This document shows positions 25,858 through 36,523 of a DNA stretch of 64,000 bases, piece by piece. The notes beneath the pieces are model-generated. The model had not been told where the DNA came from. It ran no database searches and saw only the letters and a program-made list of their open reading frames with translations. The stretch comes from Anaerosporobacter faecicola. GTDB lineage: Bacteria; Bacillota; Clostridia; Lachnospirales; Lachnospiraceae. Position numbers and translations under genes: made by a program. The first letter of the stretch is position 1. Every line of letters starts with the position of its first letter. Location: assembly GCF_012070565.1 (NCBI RefSeq), contig NZ_JAAQRO010000040.1, positions 62,001 to 126,000 of the forward strand. Direction: 5' to 3'.

Positions 25858-26289
25858 ATGTTAGAATGGAACGATACATATGTGAATATTTTGCTCTGTT
25901 ATTCAGACAAAATGGTGCATATTAATTGTGATGAAACGCTTATGAATTATCTTGCACTTCCAGGAAATGGAGCAGTAGAATTAGCAAAATATATAAAGGA
26001 AAGTTACAAAAGGGAAAAAGGAGTAGAGCTTGCCATTACAGTAGATTCCTTGGCAATCGAAATACTTGCTCATGCGTATCTTGATCAATTTGCTGATACG
26101 ATAGAGAAGCTTAATAATAAAATCTCCAAAAAGAAAAAGAATGAGGTAGTACGGGTAATGGAAAAAATCAAAGATCGTACGGAGATCATTGATTGTGGTG
26201 AACGATCTGTAGACAATAATCGGTTTGTATGGGATCTGTTAAAACCTCTGGCACCTGTAATCTATCTGATGTTGGGGAAGCATGCGTAA
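25858..26289 (+). CDS. Hypothetical protein
   Basis: A 143-residue soluble protein with a clear ribosome site (AAGGGGG before the ATG) and normal codon use for the region. It is mostly helical by residue pattern, with a Lys-rich centre (NKISKKKKNEVV). No signal peptide, no membrane span and no family I recognise. It lies alone between the glf terminator and a downstream terminator, so it is a single-gene unit within the glycan locus. Function unknown. Confidence 0.55.
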   Translation: MLEWNDTYVNILLCYSDKMVHINCDETLMNYLALPGNGAVELAKYIKESYKREKGVELAITVDSLAIEILAHAYLDQFADTIEKLNNKISKKKKNEVVRVMEKIKDRTEIIDCGERSVDNNRFVWDLLKPLAPVIYLMLGKHA

Positions 26290-26369
26290 TTATAAAAATC
26301 AAACATTCATTAGAAATTAAATAGATCATAATAAATGATTGTGCAAAGTTTAATTCATAAAATTAGAAG

Positions 26370-26397
26370 GGCATCCAGTGTGGATTGCCTTTTTTTA
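26370..26397 (+). terminator. Factor-independent terminator
   Basis: GGCATCC and GGATTGCC pair (one bulge) across the loop AGTGT, followed by seven T. Almost the same sequence, including about 15 bases upstream, occurs at 39121-39163. Confidence 0.75.
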
Positions 26398-26578
26398 TTT
26401 ACTAGGAAAATTCTCCAACTTTTCTAGTAAATAAATCCTCTGGGGGAGGCGCACTCGCACATGAGGTAGATGTCAGCTGAAGCTAACTGTGCTCGGCGCG
26501 GAGAACAACGTGTACTTTGAAGTAGATATTAACGCGAGAGTGTACGAAGTACACTTTGTTTTAGTTACATTAATGTTT

Positions 26579-26608
26579 TTGACATATAATGGGAAAACAT
26601 GGTACAAT
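26579..26608 (+). promoter_or_regulatory. Sigma-A type promoter
   Basis: -35 TTGACA at 26579-26584 and -10 TACAAT at 26603-26608, with an 18-base spacer. It lies about 300 bases ahead of the 859-residue protein gene and probably drives it and the genes after it. Confidence 0.55.
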
Positions 26609-26620
26609 GGAGGCATCAGA

Positions 26621-26680
26621 ATGATGCAATGGGGAATGACAATAATTCAAAATACTGAAAAATACTATACTTTAGTATAG
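26621..26680 (+). CDS. Possible 19-residue leader peptide
   Basis: ATG at 26621 follows GGAGG by 7 bases and starts just downstream of a good promoter. It encodes MMQWGMTIIQNTEKYYTLV and stops at 26678-26680. The stop lies inside a small hairpin, ACTATAC-TTTA-GTATAGT (26664-26681), followed by TTGTTT. It could be a leader peptide with an attenuator, or the surviving 5' end of a broken gene. Size alone makes it uncertain. Confidence 0.3.
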   Translation: MMQWGMTIIQNTEKYYTLV

Positions 26681-26911
26681 TTGTTTCAGCAGATAAAAAC
26701 CTATATAATAAATTAGAAAAAAGGCGTATTATGGGAAAAATATAGCGTTTATGACAGCTACATTCACTTTTGTGCAAGCTAGGTGTGAAAGAACTTTTAA
26801 CGATTGCATCTAGTGGGATTATTACAAATGAAAAACAAGTAGTGGAATCGATTGAACTACAGTTACGTATAATAATGGTTTCAAAATGGGTTACTCGAGG
26901 GAAATTAATAT

Positions 26912-29491
26912 ATGAATATTATTTGTATGGTAAATAATGAATTGAATATTACTATTCTTACAAAAACAAATGGTAATATACAAAGATTTTGGAAAAAAAT
27001 ATTAATAAAACAATACTTCAGCAAGAGAGCAATGACGGATAAAGGATCGTTACGTATAGTATATGATTCACTGTATGAAGCAATCAAGTCTACGGAGACG
27101 GAATATATCTGGATTACTAGTAATCTGGGTGATCTCAATCTGCATACACTTCAATCGTCTATCCAATTAATGAATAAGGATAAGCTAGAATATATCGTTC
27201 ATGATAGCAAAAAAACGAATAATAAAGGAATGAAATCACAAAAGAAATGCAGTCAAATTCATACCGCCTATGATGAAATGAAGGAATTCGGGATTGAGAT
27301 CAGATATGATTTGAATCATATTATTTTCCGTAATCCTAGGAAGAAGTATTGGTTTAAGGAAAGATTCTGGCCATTGGATACGGAATATGATGTAATTCGA
27401 TTTTTTTTAGAATATGCAACTCATGGATATATGATGCGTATCTCATCAAATGATGGGTACGTGCAGAATACGAAGCAATGGAATCTGCATGGGGGGGATA
27501 CGTTATTACAAGCTGGTCGTTACCTAAAGGATTTATATCAATACGATTTAATAGAAGAAATACAAATTGTTGAAAAATATAAAGAACTGGTGAATCTGCA
27601 ATCTTGTTCCAAGATAGAAACTCCCAAACGCATATTTAAGAAAATTTCGCTAGACGCAATTTTACGTAGTAGGAAACCGAATATATTACTGTCCATCTAT
27701 TCTTTTGGTAATGGTGCAGGCGAACTACTTCCAATAATTTTGGCAAATCAACTGGTTAGTTTGGATTATCATGTCTATGTACATGTTATGAAACATAGTA
27801 CGGACGAGAATGCAGGTAGGATTTTACTGAATGAAGGCATTACGATCTTACAGACTGATTCAGAAGAAGAACTTTGTCAATTTATAGAGGACTTTCATAT
27901 ATCTATACTGAATACGCACCATCAAGCAAACCAAAGTATGGTAGCATCTATGTATCGTAATATGCCAGAGATCCGTGCAATAACGAGACATATCGCTACT
28001 ACACATGGAATGTATGAGCAAATCGATGAGAAAGATGTAATCTATTTATTACAATATCAGTTTAAAGATATGGTAGATCAGTGGGTCTATGTAGAAGAGA
28101 ATAATCTGCAACCATTTCGTATGCAACAGACATTTGCACTAGAGCAGTTTGTAAACATACAAGAAAAAGAAGTGATGTCTATCTTATATGATAAGATTAA
28201 CAGAGAATCTACACAAATGGAGTTACAGAATTTATGTAGATTGCGAGAAGGCACGAATAATATAGAAGACATAGCAAGAGCATACATACAAATATACATA
28301 GAACAGTACAAGAGCATTCCAATATATAAGGTACATAAAGAGGAAGAAAAATTAGATTGGAAAGAGAATGTTCGAACTGGAAAAGTTAAGAAAGCAGTGA
28401 CACTTGTACAGATGTTTCCACAACGCTGTAATAAAAGCAATGGCTTAGAGATGAATTTAAGAGCAATAGGGGAGAATACAGGTAATCTACTTTTTGCGAA
28501 TGCAGTAAGAAAGCAAGTACAGTTTAATTCTGAAATCTACTTAAATGAAAAAGAAATCAGCAGTAATATCGATAATACAACAAACATGGTTATTCCACTT
28601 GCTAATTTCATTAGACAAGACAAAGAAGGAATATTACCAATGTGTGAAAAACAATTGCTAGTTAATCCGAATGCCGTGACATTGATTGGACTTGGAGCAC
28701 AGAATTCTGCATTATGCAACACACCCAAAGAATTAGTAAGAATACTAGATCCTGATAAGATACGTTTTCTTAAAGAAATATCGGAACGTTCTGTTTCAAT
28801 TGGTGTACGCGGTGAATTCACAGCATCTTGTTTAGAGGAGATGGGAATACATAATATTCGGGTAATTGGCTGTCCATCTCTGTTTTTTGAATTAGATGGT
28901 AGATTCAAGATGAATAAGCAGCCAACACCAGAGCAAACGGTTTTTTGCATAACAGGTGGCAATATAATGGAAAGCAGGATAACCGAGTTTGCGATTCGAA
29001 ATCATGCAAAATGGGTAATGCAGATGGGAATGGAATGTAACGAATTTCTAGATAATCCGATTACTATACCAGAAACAATGCCCCAGGGCTGTTTCCCAGG
29101 AATTCAACTAGATCATGAAACAATTCGTGAATATCAAAAGGAAAATGCCCATATTTTCTTTAATCTAGATGATTGGGATGCCTATTTAAAGAAAAACCAG
29201 TTTACATTCTCTTTTGGAAGTCGTTTTCATGGAAATATTGCAGCTTTAAGAAATGGGATACCGGCGTTATTTATTGTACATGATAGTAGGACAAGAGAAT
29301 TAGTTGAAACATTGAGACTTCCTTATATTGACTATACTACATTTTCCAAAATACATCATATGGAAGAACTCATTTCGTATTGTGATTATACCCTATTGAG
29401 AAAAAGTTATTTCAAACTAACGAAGAATTATGTTGATTTTCTAGAGGAGAATGGTGTGAAACATAATTTTTCATTAATCAAGAATGATTAG
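26912..29491 (+). CDS. Multi-domain glycan protein: N-terminal half of a GT4 fused to a pyruvyltransferase domain
   Basis: An 859-residue protein. Residues 1 to ~240 resemble the later part of a GT-A transferase ([42 protein letters not shown]). Residues ~255-425 match the N-terminal Rossmann half of a GT4 and are clearly related to residues ~322-480 of the 33402 protein ([38 protein letters not shown]). The donor-binding half with the E-x7-E motif is absent. Residues ~495-850 form a polysaccharide pyruvyltransferase domain ([38 protein letters not shown]). The gene looks like a chimera; its catalytic output is most likely pyruvyl or related transfer. Confidence 0.7.
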   Translation: MNIICMVNNELNITILTKTNGNIQRFWKKILIKQYFSKRAMTDKGSLRIVYDSLYEAIKSTETEYIWITSNLGDLNLHTLQSSIQLMNKDKLEYIVHDSKKTNNKGMKSQKKCSQIHTAYDEMKEFGIEIRYDLNHIIFRNPRKKYWFKERFWPLDTEYDVIRFFLEYATHGYMMRISSNDGYVQNTKQWNLHGGDTLLQAGRYLKDLYQYDLIEEIQIVEKYKELVNLQSCSKIETPKRIFKKISLDAILRSRKPNILLSIYSFGNGAGELLPIILANQLVSLDYHVYVHVMKHSTDENAGRILLNEGITILQTDSEEELCQFIEDFHISILNTHHQANQSMVASMYRNMPEIRAITRHIATTHGMYEQIDEKDVIYLLQYQFKDMVDQWVYVEENNLQPFRMQQTFALEQFVNIQEKEVMSILYDKINRESTQMELQNLCRLREGTNNIEDIARAYIQIYIEQYKSIPIYKVHKEEEKLDWKENVRTGKVKKAVTLVQMFPQRCNKSNGLEMNLRAIGENTGNLLFANAVRKQVQFNSEIYLNEKEISSNIDNTTNMVIPLANFIRQDKEGILPMCEKQLLVNPNAVTLIGLGAQNSALCNTPKELVRILDPDKIRFLKEISERSVSIGVRGEFTASCLEEMGIHNIRVIGCPSLFFELDGRFKMNKQPTPEQTVFCITGGNIMESRITEFAIRNHAKWVMQMGMECNEFLDNPITIPETMPQGCFPGIQLDHETIREYQKENAHIFFNLDDWDAYLKKNQFTFSFGSRFHGNIAALRNGIPALFIVHDSRTRELVETLRLPYIDYTTFSKIHHMEELISYCDYTLLRKSYFKLTKNYVDFLEENGVKHNFSLIKND

Positions 29492-29528
29492 CATAGGAAT
29501 ACAATACTGTGAAAGTAGGAAGCAAGTG

Positions 29529-31088
29529 ATGAAAAAAATAGTAATAATTGGGGCAGGACCAGCAGGGATAACGGCTGGATATGAACTTTTAAAAAATACA
29601 AACGAGTATGAAGTTACAATCTTGGAGGAAAGTTCAGAAATTGGAGGAATCTCACGTACAGTTCAATATAATGGAAATCGTATGGATATTGGTGGTCATC
29701 GATTCTTTTCCAAAGATGAGAAGGTAACCGCTTGGTGGAATGCCATAATGCCAAAACAGGGAAGCCCCTCCTTTGATGATCGGGTATTAGCGAGAAAAGT
29801 GCCATTGCAGATCGGAGGACCAGATCCAGAACAGGAAGACTGTGTCATGTTATCCCGTAACAGAGTATCAAGAATCTATTACAAAAAGAAATTCTTTGAT
29901 TATCCCGTTAAGATGAACATGACAACGATTAAAAATATGGGGTTTATAGCAACGTGGAAAGCAGGATTTAGCTATCTAAGAGCAGTAATCCATAAATACC
30001 CGGAGGATTCTTTGGAAAACTTCTACATCAATCGCTTTGGAAGAAAATTGTATTCCATGTTTTTTGAAGGGTACACAGAAAAGTTATGGGGAAGACATCC
30101 ACGAGAGATTTCAGCAGATTGGGGAGCACAACGTATAAAAGGATTATCGATCATTGCAATACTAAAGGATATAATAAGCAAGATTCTACCGAATAAGAAG
30201 AGTATGGATCATGTTGAAACCTCACTAATTGAAGAATTCTCTTATCCCAAGTATGGACCAGGACAGTTGTGGGAAACAGCTGCAGAAGAATTCATCAAAA
30301 TGGGAGGGATAATTAAAAAAAATTGTAAAGTAACGAATCTGATTACAGCGAATAATAAGATAAAAGCTGTTCAATATGAGGAAAATGGTTGTGAGAATAC
30401 AATAGAAGCGGAACATGTGATCTCTTCTATGCCATTAAAAGATTTGATACAAGGAATGAATGATGTTCCAGAAAAGATACAAAAAATTGCAGCAGGATTG
30501 CCATATCGAGATTTTGTTACGGTTGGATTGCTTATCAAAAAATTGAATCTAAAGAATGAAACGAAAGTAAAAACGATGAACAATATTGTTCCTGATTGCT
30601 GGATCTATGTGCAGGATACTGGTGTTAAGCTAGGAAGAATACAGATTTTTAATAATTGGTCACCATATTTAGTGAAAGATCCAGAAGAAACAGTTTGGAT
30701 TGGGCTTGAATACTTTTGTTCAGAAGGCGACGAATACTGGAATATGAGTGAAGAGCAATGGACGAACATGGGAATTCAAGAGCTCATAGCAATGGGAGTG
30801 CTCTCAAAAGCAGAAGTTGTATTGGACGCACATTATGAAAAAGTAAAAAAAGCATACCCAGCATATTTTGATACATATACAGAAATAGATTCCTTAATTC
30901 AATATCTGAATCAATTTGATAATTTATATTGCGTAGGAAGAAATGGACAACATCGCTATAACAATATGGATCACTCCATGGCAACCTCTTTTGAGGCGGT
31001 ACAGAATATCTTGCATCATGTTACGGATAAACAAAATATATGGAATGTGAATACAGAAAAGGAGTATCATGAAGCAAAGGATAAGTAA
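29529..31088 (+). CDS. FAD-dependent oxidoreductase, amine-oxidase/UDP-galactopyranose-mutase-like
   Basis: A 519-residue flavoprotein: [16 protein letters not shown] (FAD loop), EIGGISRTV and [12 protein letters not shown], then [15 protein letters not shown], the same block as in UDP-galactopyranose mutase, and a C-terminal [17 protein letters not shown]. This subfamily is common in glycan loci and often annotated only as protoporphyrinogen-oxidase-like. Start ATG 29529 has AGGAAG six bases upstream; the earlier Met overlaps the previous gene. It overlaps the following GtrA-like gene by 20 bases. A mutase-type or desaturating step on a lipid- or nucleotide-linked sugar is possible. Confidence 0.7.
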   Translation: MKKIVIIGAGPAGITAGYELLKNTNEYEVTILEESSEIGGISRTVQYNGNRMDIGGHRFFSKDEKVTAWWNAIMPKQGSPSFDDRVLARKVPLQIGGPDPEQEDCVMLSRNRVSRIYYKKKFFDYPVKMNMTTIKNMGFIATWKAGFSYLRAVIHKYPEDSLENFYINRFGRKLYSMFFEGYTEKLWGRHPREISADWGAQRIKGLSIIAILKDIISKILPNKKSMDHVETSLIEEFSYPKYGPGQLWETAAEEFIKMGGIIKKNCKVTNLITANNKIKAVQYEENGCENTIEAEHVISSMPLKDLIQGMNDVPEKIQKIAAGLPYRDFVTVGLLIKKLNLKNETKVKTMNNIVPDCWIYVQDTGVKLGRIQIFNNWSPYLVKDPEETVWIGLEYFCSEGDEYWNMSEEQWTNMGIQELIAMGVLSKAEVVLDAHYEKVKKAYPAYFDTYTEIDSLIQYLNQFDNLYCVGRNGQHRYNNMDHSMATSFEAVQNILHHVTDKQNIWNVNTEKEYHEAKDK

Positions 31089-31485
31089 GAATGCGGAGAT
31101 AAAACAATTTTTATCCTATGTATTTGTAGGAGGCTGTGCAACAGTTGTAGAATGGGGAGCATTTTGGATCTTTTGTCCCCTGATGAAAATGCAGTATCTG
31201 TTAGCAACATCGTTGGCATTTATCATATCAACATTTACAAATTGGCTGTTAGGAAGAAGGTTTACATTTAAAAGAGGAACAAATTCAGGAATTAAGAAAG
31301 AGCTAATTGCTGTCTATATTGCTAGCGTTTTCGGATTAGCATTCAATTTGATCATCATGTTTATCTTGGTTCATGCCTTTACAATTAATAGTATGGTATC
31401 AAAAATTATTGCAACAGGTATGGTGTTTTTCTATAACTTCTTAATTCGAAAACGTGTCATCTATAAATCGTCTTCTGCATTTTGA
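31069..31485 (+). CDS. GtrA-family membrane protein
   Basis: A 138-residue protein with four membrane helices. It has the GtrA features: [22 protein letters not shown] at the start, [17 protein letters not shown] between helices 2 and 3, and the C-terminal [11 protein letters not shown]. GtrA proteins are thought to flip polyprenyl-phosphate-linked monosaccharides for later use by GT-C transferases. AAGGAG precedes the ATG, inside the previous gene, so the FAD oxidoreductase and this protein are translationally coupled. The GT-C gene at 36524 could be a user of its product. Confidence 0.85.
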   Translation: MKQRISKNAEIKQFLSYVFVGGCATVVEWGAFWIFCPLMKMQYLLATSLAFIISTFTNWLLGRRFTFKRGTNSGIKKELIAVYIASVFGLAFNLIIMFILVHAFTINSMVSKIIATGMVFFYNFLIRKRVIYKSSSAF

Positions 31486-31569
31486 GTACGTTATTTATCA
31501 TAGAAGCAATTTTCGTGTTTCCGATCCTTCAGACCTATGCTTCTTATATGCCATATCAAGGAGGTCCCC

Positions 31570-33369
31570 ATGCAATTTAAAAAAGTATTTGCGTACGTAT
31601 CGTATGGTTTCTTTCAAATGAAAACAGCTGGGCTGCGAATGACGATTAACCAAGGTTTACATTGGATTAGAAACAAACAATCGCTGTCCTATTCCAAATG
31701 GATTCGCAAAGTTGAATCAAAAGAGTATAGTTGCAAACCGAAAGAGAATAGAAAACAGCAGGTAAGCACCTATCATATTATTATACCTATTTGTGCGAAT
31801 ACAGATGGAAGTATTGATAAAAATAAAGTTTCTCTTACGGTAAGATCTGTATATGCACAAGAAGAAAACAGTGCTATAAAAATCTCTCTTTGGTTATTTG
31901 ACACCAAAGAAGAGGAAAGGATTTGGTGTAATGAACAATTTGCTAAGAAGAGAAACATACGGATTTATACGTATGAAAGTAGGAAATTAAGTACATATTG
32001 GACAACATTCTTAACTAGTAATAAGGAGGATTATATAGCAATTATTCCTGTCGGAGATCAACTGAGAAAACAAGCATTTTTGCGAATAAGGAATTGGCTC
32101 AAGAACAAACCAGATTACGATATGATTTATACCGATGAAGACTATAGGGATCATAAGGGGCAACGGTTTGCACCTGTTTGGAAACCAGATTGGTCACCAG
32201 ATCTTTTGATGAATACACCGTATTGTATTCATCTGTGTTTATATCGAAGAACCATATTAGAAAAGATAAACTGGGAGACTTTTGAAGGGCTTAATACCTG
32301 GGAGTATGAAATTGCTTTACGGGTAACAGAAGAAACAAATCGGATTGCACACGTGCCTGAAATCTTGTATCACCATGGTAAGAGTACAGAGATGGAAGAT
32401 AAGCAGAATTATCAAAGTATAAGACGAAAGGCAATCACCCGAAGAGGACAGAGAGGTTCAATAGAAGAACAAGGAGTGTATTATATCCTTGACTCCAAAC
32501 CTCTTGTAAGTATTATCTTACTTTCAAAAGATAATGATAAACTTTTAATACAATGTCTAGAATCCATCCTTCGATTGACCACCTATCCTAATCTGGAAAT
32601 CATAATTATAGATAATGGTAGTGGGGAAGTAACCAGGAAAAGAATCAATACTTGGTTATCTAGCAATGATAGGAGGCAAGAAAATAGGAGAGCATCGGGA
32701 CAAAAGGTAGCAATCCACTACGAAATACATCCAATGGCATTTAATTATTCAAGTTTGTGCAATTTGGGAGTGAATAAGGCTAAAGGGGTATACATCATCT
32801 TTTTAAATGATGATATACAGGTTATCACAACAGATTGGATAGAACGACTGATTGGACATGCATCGTTATCCTACGTGGGGGCGGTTGGAGCAAAATTATT
32901 ATATCCTGAAACGAAATTGATCCAACACATGGGAATTATTAATCTTGCTGCTGGACCTGCGCATATTATGCAGGGAAAAAGAAAAGAGGATTCTGTTCTG
33001 GATACACGTAATTATCTTGCAGTAACAGGCGCATGCCTTGCCATAGCAAGAGAACGATTTTATGAAGTTCATGGATTCTCAGAAAACTATGCGTGTGCAT
33101 GGAATGATGTGGATCTTTGCCTTAAACTGTACGAAAGAGGGTACTATAATGTGGTACGGAACGATGTGGAACTAATTCATTATGAAGCGTATACAAGAAA
33201 GAATGAATGTCTAGATCATAGGAAGCTATTACGATTAGAATACGATAAGAGAAGATTATACAAGAATCATCCAATATTAAAAGAAACGGATCCTTTCTAT
33301 AACAGAAATCTGAATCAACATCGAACGGATTTCTCACTTGGGTATGGAGGATCAGTTCTTAATAGATAA
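31570..33369 (+). CDS. Tandem GT2 glycosyltransferase (rhamnosyltransferase-like)
   Basis: A 599-residue protein with two GT-A domains. The first (residues ~55-290) is divergent: HIIIPICANTDGS, DYDMIYTDEDYRD, then WSPDLLMNTPYC. The second (~315-590) is standard: SIILLSKDNDKLLIQCLESI, IIIDNGSGE, FLNDDIQV, GAVGAKLLYP, AWNDVDLCLKLYERGY. This double arrangement is typical of RfbC/WbbL-like transferases that add rhamnose or related residues to O-chains, and dTDP-rhamnose genes are in the window. Start ATG 31570 follows AAGGAGGT. Each domain may add one sugar. Confidence 0.8.
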   Translation: MQFKKVFAYVSYGFFQMKTAGLRMTINQGLHWIRNKQSLSYSKWIRKVESKEYSCKPKENRKQQVSTYHIIIPICANTDGSIDKNKVSLTVRSVYAQEENSAIKISLWLFDTKEEERIWCNEQFAKKRNIRIYTYESRKLSTYWTTFLTSNKEDYIAIIPVGDQLRKQAFLRIRNWLKNKPDYDMIYTDEDYRDHKGQRFAPVWKPDWSPDLLMNTPYCIHLCLYRRTILEKINWETFEGLNTWEYEIALRVTEETNRIAHVPEILYHHGKSTEMEDKQNYQSIRRKAITRRGQRGSIEEQGVYYILDSKPLVSIILLSKDNDKLLIQCLESILRLTTYPNLEIIIIDNGSGEVTRKRINTWLSSNDRRQENRRASGQKVAIHYEIHPMAFNYSSLCNLGVNKAKGVYIIFLNDDIQVITTDWIERLIGHASLSYVGAVGAKLLYPETKLIQHMGIINLAAGPAHIMQGKRKEDSVLDTRNYLAVTGACLAIARERFYEVHGFSENYACAWNDVDLCLKLYERGYYNVVRNDVELIHYEAYTRKNECLDHRKLLRLEYDKRRLYKNHPILKETDPFYNRNLNQHRTDFSLGYGGSVLNR

Positions 33370-33401
33370 ATCTGAATGAAAACATATAGGAGTGGATTAG
33401 A

Positions 33402-36400
33402 ATGGAAAAAAAAGTTCGTTTATTGTCTCGCATTAAAAAATGCAGAGATAAAAATAGAAGTATGAATTTGATAAACCGATATGAGCTATTCAGTGTTTCT
33501 CTATACAGAATGCAAAGTGGATTACCAGATTCTTTGGACCAACCTCAATTAATCGAACATTATATAACCGTTGGTAGTGATAAGAATTATAATCCCTGTA
33601 CTTTCTTTGATACGGCATTCTATAAAAGAGAAAATCCTGATGTAATAAAGAAGGATATCAATCCATTGGTCCATTACATACGTTATGGATATAAAGAAGG
33701 AAGAAAACCCGCACAGGATAAGGATTGCTATAGAGAATGGGCAAGATTTGAAAAAAGAAACCATTGCTTTCGCAAGTTTTGCCGACAATGGCGAGAAATC
33801 TATCAAATCTACCGAAGTGGATTATTTAGTGGAGCGTACTATCTGGCAGATAACGAAGATGTAAGAGAAGCTTTGGAAAAGAAAAGAAGTTGGAGATTAC
33901 GGTATCATTCGAATCCTGTCTTACAAAAGGTAGGGAAAATCTGTACAACACCTATTCGACACTATGTTTTTCATGGTGTTTATGAAGGAAGAAATCCGAA
34001 TGCATCTTTTGATACACGATTTTATATCAATCATAACCAAGATATTATTCGGTATGGATATCAAAACCCATTTGCACATTATTGTCGAGTGGGCTATTTG
34101 GAAGAAAGAGAGACCAAGGAAGAGGTTGGTTCAGAAGATGGGATGCAAGCTTATGCAAAGCGGCTAAATGCTTATATTGCTGCCAATGAAGATCGAAGGG
34201 ATTTTTTATATTTACAAGAACTGGATGATTTATTTCACCCATCAATAGAATTTATGAAAAAGCAGTATCAAAGAATACGGACGAAATGTTTGTCTGAAAC
34301 CAGAGATTGTATTGATCATATAGACGGTATCAATAAGGGGTTGACGGTTTTTCAGAAAAATCGTACGCCAATCGTTTTACTATCTATTTATGCATTTAGC
34401 CATGGTGGAGGAGAAATCATGCCAATTCGCTTAGCCAATGAACTAAAGCGGATGGGCTTGCAGGTATATATGCATACATTTAAGCCAAATCCAGAGAAGG
34501 ATTGTATACAGTCATTACTACGTTCGGATATACCGATTATACAGACGAACCGAGAGGAAGAACTGGCGAATTATATACGTGCCATGCGGATTGAAGTGGT
34601 ACATACACATCATCAGGCTGTTCAGACTTTTATTGCATCTATGTTTCAGAAGGATGAGGAAGTAAGAAAGCAGGTGTATCATGTAGCAACTTCCCATGGA
34701 ATGTATGAATCTTTTGATGACAATACGTTATCCTATATCTTAAAAAAACAGGTATCAGGCTATGTTGACCAATGGACCTATGTAGCCGATAAGAATCGTA
34801 TTCCATTTCAAAAGATGGATTGTTATGAGGAAGAAATCTTTCATAAGATTACCAATGGAATGGAACCACCCAAACCAGGAACGATTCGAAGAGAGGACCT
34901 TGGGATACCAGATCATGCATTTGTTTTTTGTATTGCCAGCCGTGCGTTGAAGAAAAAAGGCTGGTATGAGGCGATTACTTGTACAAAAGAGATTAATAAG
35001 ACAGCAAAGAAGCCAGTGCATCTGATCTTAGTGGGTGATGGTGAAGTATATGAAGAATTACAAAAACAAGACATTGATCCAACGATTCACCTGATGGGAT
35101 ATCAAAAGAATGCTTGTGATTATTATCAAATTGCTGATGCAGGAATCCTGTTATCGACCTATGCATCAGAGAGTACACCTTTGACCATTATTGAGGCGAT
35201 GATGTGTGGAAAACCAGTCATTGCAACAGATCTTGGAGATATCAGGAACATGCTTTCTTGGAAGGGGAAATATGCGGGACATATTATACCAGTTAAGAAC
35301 TGGAAAATGAGTCTTATAAAAGTTCAAGAGGCAATGCTTTCTTTTGTTAATGATGAAGAACAATACCAATCATTTTGTAGAATCGCAATCGAAAAAAGCA
35401 AATCGTTTCATATTCATGTCATAGCAGAACAATATGTGGACGTTTACGACCGAAGACTGCAGAAACAGCAGAAGATAGAACGAGAGCAAGTATATAAGGA
35501 ACTTGTACGAGAAAACCAGTGGTTGCAACTAGCCTGGGAACAAAAGGATACCCCAAAAGTAACGGTCATTGTACCAAATTACAATCATAGTAGATTCTTA
35601 CGGAAACGTCTGGACGCGATCTATGGACAGACGTATCAGAATATGGAAGTTCTCCTACTAGATGACTGTTCAACAGACGATAGTAGAGAGATTTTACTGG
35701 AATACGCCAAACGATTCCCTCAAAAGACAACAACGTTATTCAACCAGACGAATTCGGGAGGTGTTTTTCATCAATGGGCAAAAGGTATTCAGAATGCAAA
35801 GGGAGACCTTTGTTGGATTGCAGAATCTGATGATTATTGCGAGTTTGATTTTCTAGAGAAACTAGTCCCAGCCTTTGTTGATGAGAAGGTACAGATTTCA
35901 TATGCACATTACTGTTTTGTAGATCAGGATGACAAGAAAAAGGATTATACATTTGAACAGTATTTGAAGGAACTGCATACGAAGAAATGGCAGAATTCGT
36001 ATGTTAATACAGGATACAAGGAGGTAGAGGAAGGGCTTTACCGAGTAAATACCATACCAAATGCATCGGGAGCGGTGTTCCGCCGAAGAAGGTTACTGCC
36101 ACTTTTGCAGGATAAGGAATGGCTATCCATGAAGATCTGTGGAGACTGGGTATTCTATCTGCATCTTTTATATAATGGAAAGATTGCGTATAATGCGGAA
36201 ACGACGAGTTACTTTCGTTTCCATGACAACAATAGTTCAGCAATCGTGTATGGGAAGAGTAATTACTATTCAGAACATGCAGTTGTTGCCAGAGAACTAA
36301 GAAGGTTGTATGGCGTTTCGGATGAGATGGTTAAGGAATTATATGAAAAAATTAAACAGTTTTATTTTGTTCATACAAATGGAAAAGAACAATCTTTTGA

Positions 36401-36467
36401 GAAACTATTCCCTTTAGATAAGATTCTACAAGTTGTCCCTGAAAATAGGGTAGGAACCAGCAAATAG
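33402..36467 (+). CDS. Large multi-domain glycosyltransferase: repeat region, GT4, GT2
   Basis: A 1021-residue protein. Residues 1 to ~270 hold three diverged copies of the unit with FD/FY, DV, NPxxHY and EGRxP (for example PLVHYIRYGYKEGRKPA), a module common in front of rhamnan-type transferases. Residues ~322-700 are a full GT4 (LLSIYAFSHGGGEIMPI to ESTPLTIIEAMMCGKP). Residues ~717-1000 are a GT2 (TVIVPNYNHSRFLRKRLDAI, LLDDCSTDDSREI, AESDDYCEFD, CGDWVFYLHLL). It probably adds at least two different sugars in order. The GT4 N-terminal half is related to the middle of the 859-residue protein upstream. Confidence 0.8.
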   Translation: MEKKVRLLSRIKKCRDKNRSMNLINRYELFSVSLYRMQSGLPDSLDQPQLIEHYITVGSDKNYNPCTFFDTAFYKRENPDVIKKDINPLVHYIRYGYKEGRKPAQDKDCYREWARFEKRNHCFRKFCRQWREIYQIYRSGLFSGAYYLADNEDVREALEKKRSWRLRYHSNPVLQKVGKICTTPIRHYVFHGVYEGRNPNASFDTRFYINHNQDIIRYGYQNPFAHYCRVGYLEERETKEEVGSEDGMQAYAKRLNAYIAANEDRRDFLYLQELDDLFHPSIEFMKKQYQRIRTKCLSETRDCIDHIDGINKGLTVFQKNRTPIVLLSIYAFSHGGGEIMPIRLANELKRMGLQVYMHTFKPNPEKDCIQSLLRSDIPIIQTNREEELANYIRAMRIEVVHTHHQAVQTFIASMFQKDEEVRKQVYHVATSHGMYESFDDNTLSYILKKQVSGYVDQWTYVADKNRIPFQKMDCYEEEIFHKITNGMEPPKPGTIRREDLGIPDHAFVFCIASRALKKKGWYEAITCTKEINKTAKKPVHLILVGDGEVYEELQKQDIDPTIHLMGYQKNACDYYQIADAGILLSTYASESTPLTIIEAMMCGKPVIATDLGDIRNMLSWKGKYAGHIIPVKNWKMSLIKVQEAMLSFVNDEEQYQSFCRIAIEKSKSFHIHVIAEQYVDVYDRRLQKQQKIEREQVYKELVRENQWLQLAWEQKDTPKVTVIVPNYNHSRFLRKRLDAIYGQTYQNMEVLLLDDCSTDDSREILLEYAKRFPQKTTTLFNQTNSGGVFHQWAKGIQNAKGDLCWIAESDDYCEFDFLEKLVPAFVDEKVQISYAHYCFVDQDDKKKDYTFEQYLKELHTKKWQNSYVNTGYKEVEEGLYRVNTIPNASGAVFRRRRLLPLLQDKEWLSMKICGDWVFYLHLLYNGKIAYNAETTSYFRFHDNNSSAIVYGKSNYYSEHAVVARELRRLYGVSDEMVKELYEKIKQFYFVHTNGKEQSFEKLFPLDKILQVVPENRVGTSK

Positions 36468-36523
36468 AGAAAATTCTATACTTGTATGTTATATAGCGGA
36501 ATAAGAGAAGTGGAGGATTTCAT

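Larger units (their letters stand above)
26398..26911 (+). other. Intergenic region with hairpin, promoter and a possible decayed gene
   Basis: It holds an imperfect 12-bp inverted repeat (TTTACTAG...CTAGTAAA, about 26397-26431), a second hairpin GTGTAC-GAA-GTACAC near 26540, a good promoter (26579-26608), a 19-codon ORF with a ribosome site (26621-26680), and an open stretch at about 26777-26890 that reads KLGVKELLTIASSGIITN in one frame with no start. The last may be a fragment of a lost gene. No intact gene is seen. Confidence 0.4.

Noticed and set aside
25721-26397. Insertion-sequence ends around the hypothetical gene at 25858
   Set aside because: The two inverted repeats have unrelated sequences and no transposase or target duplication is visible.
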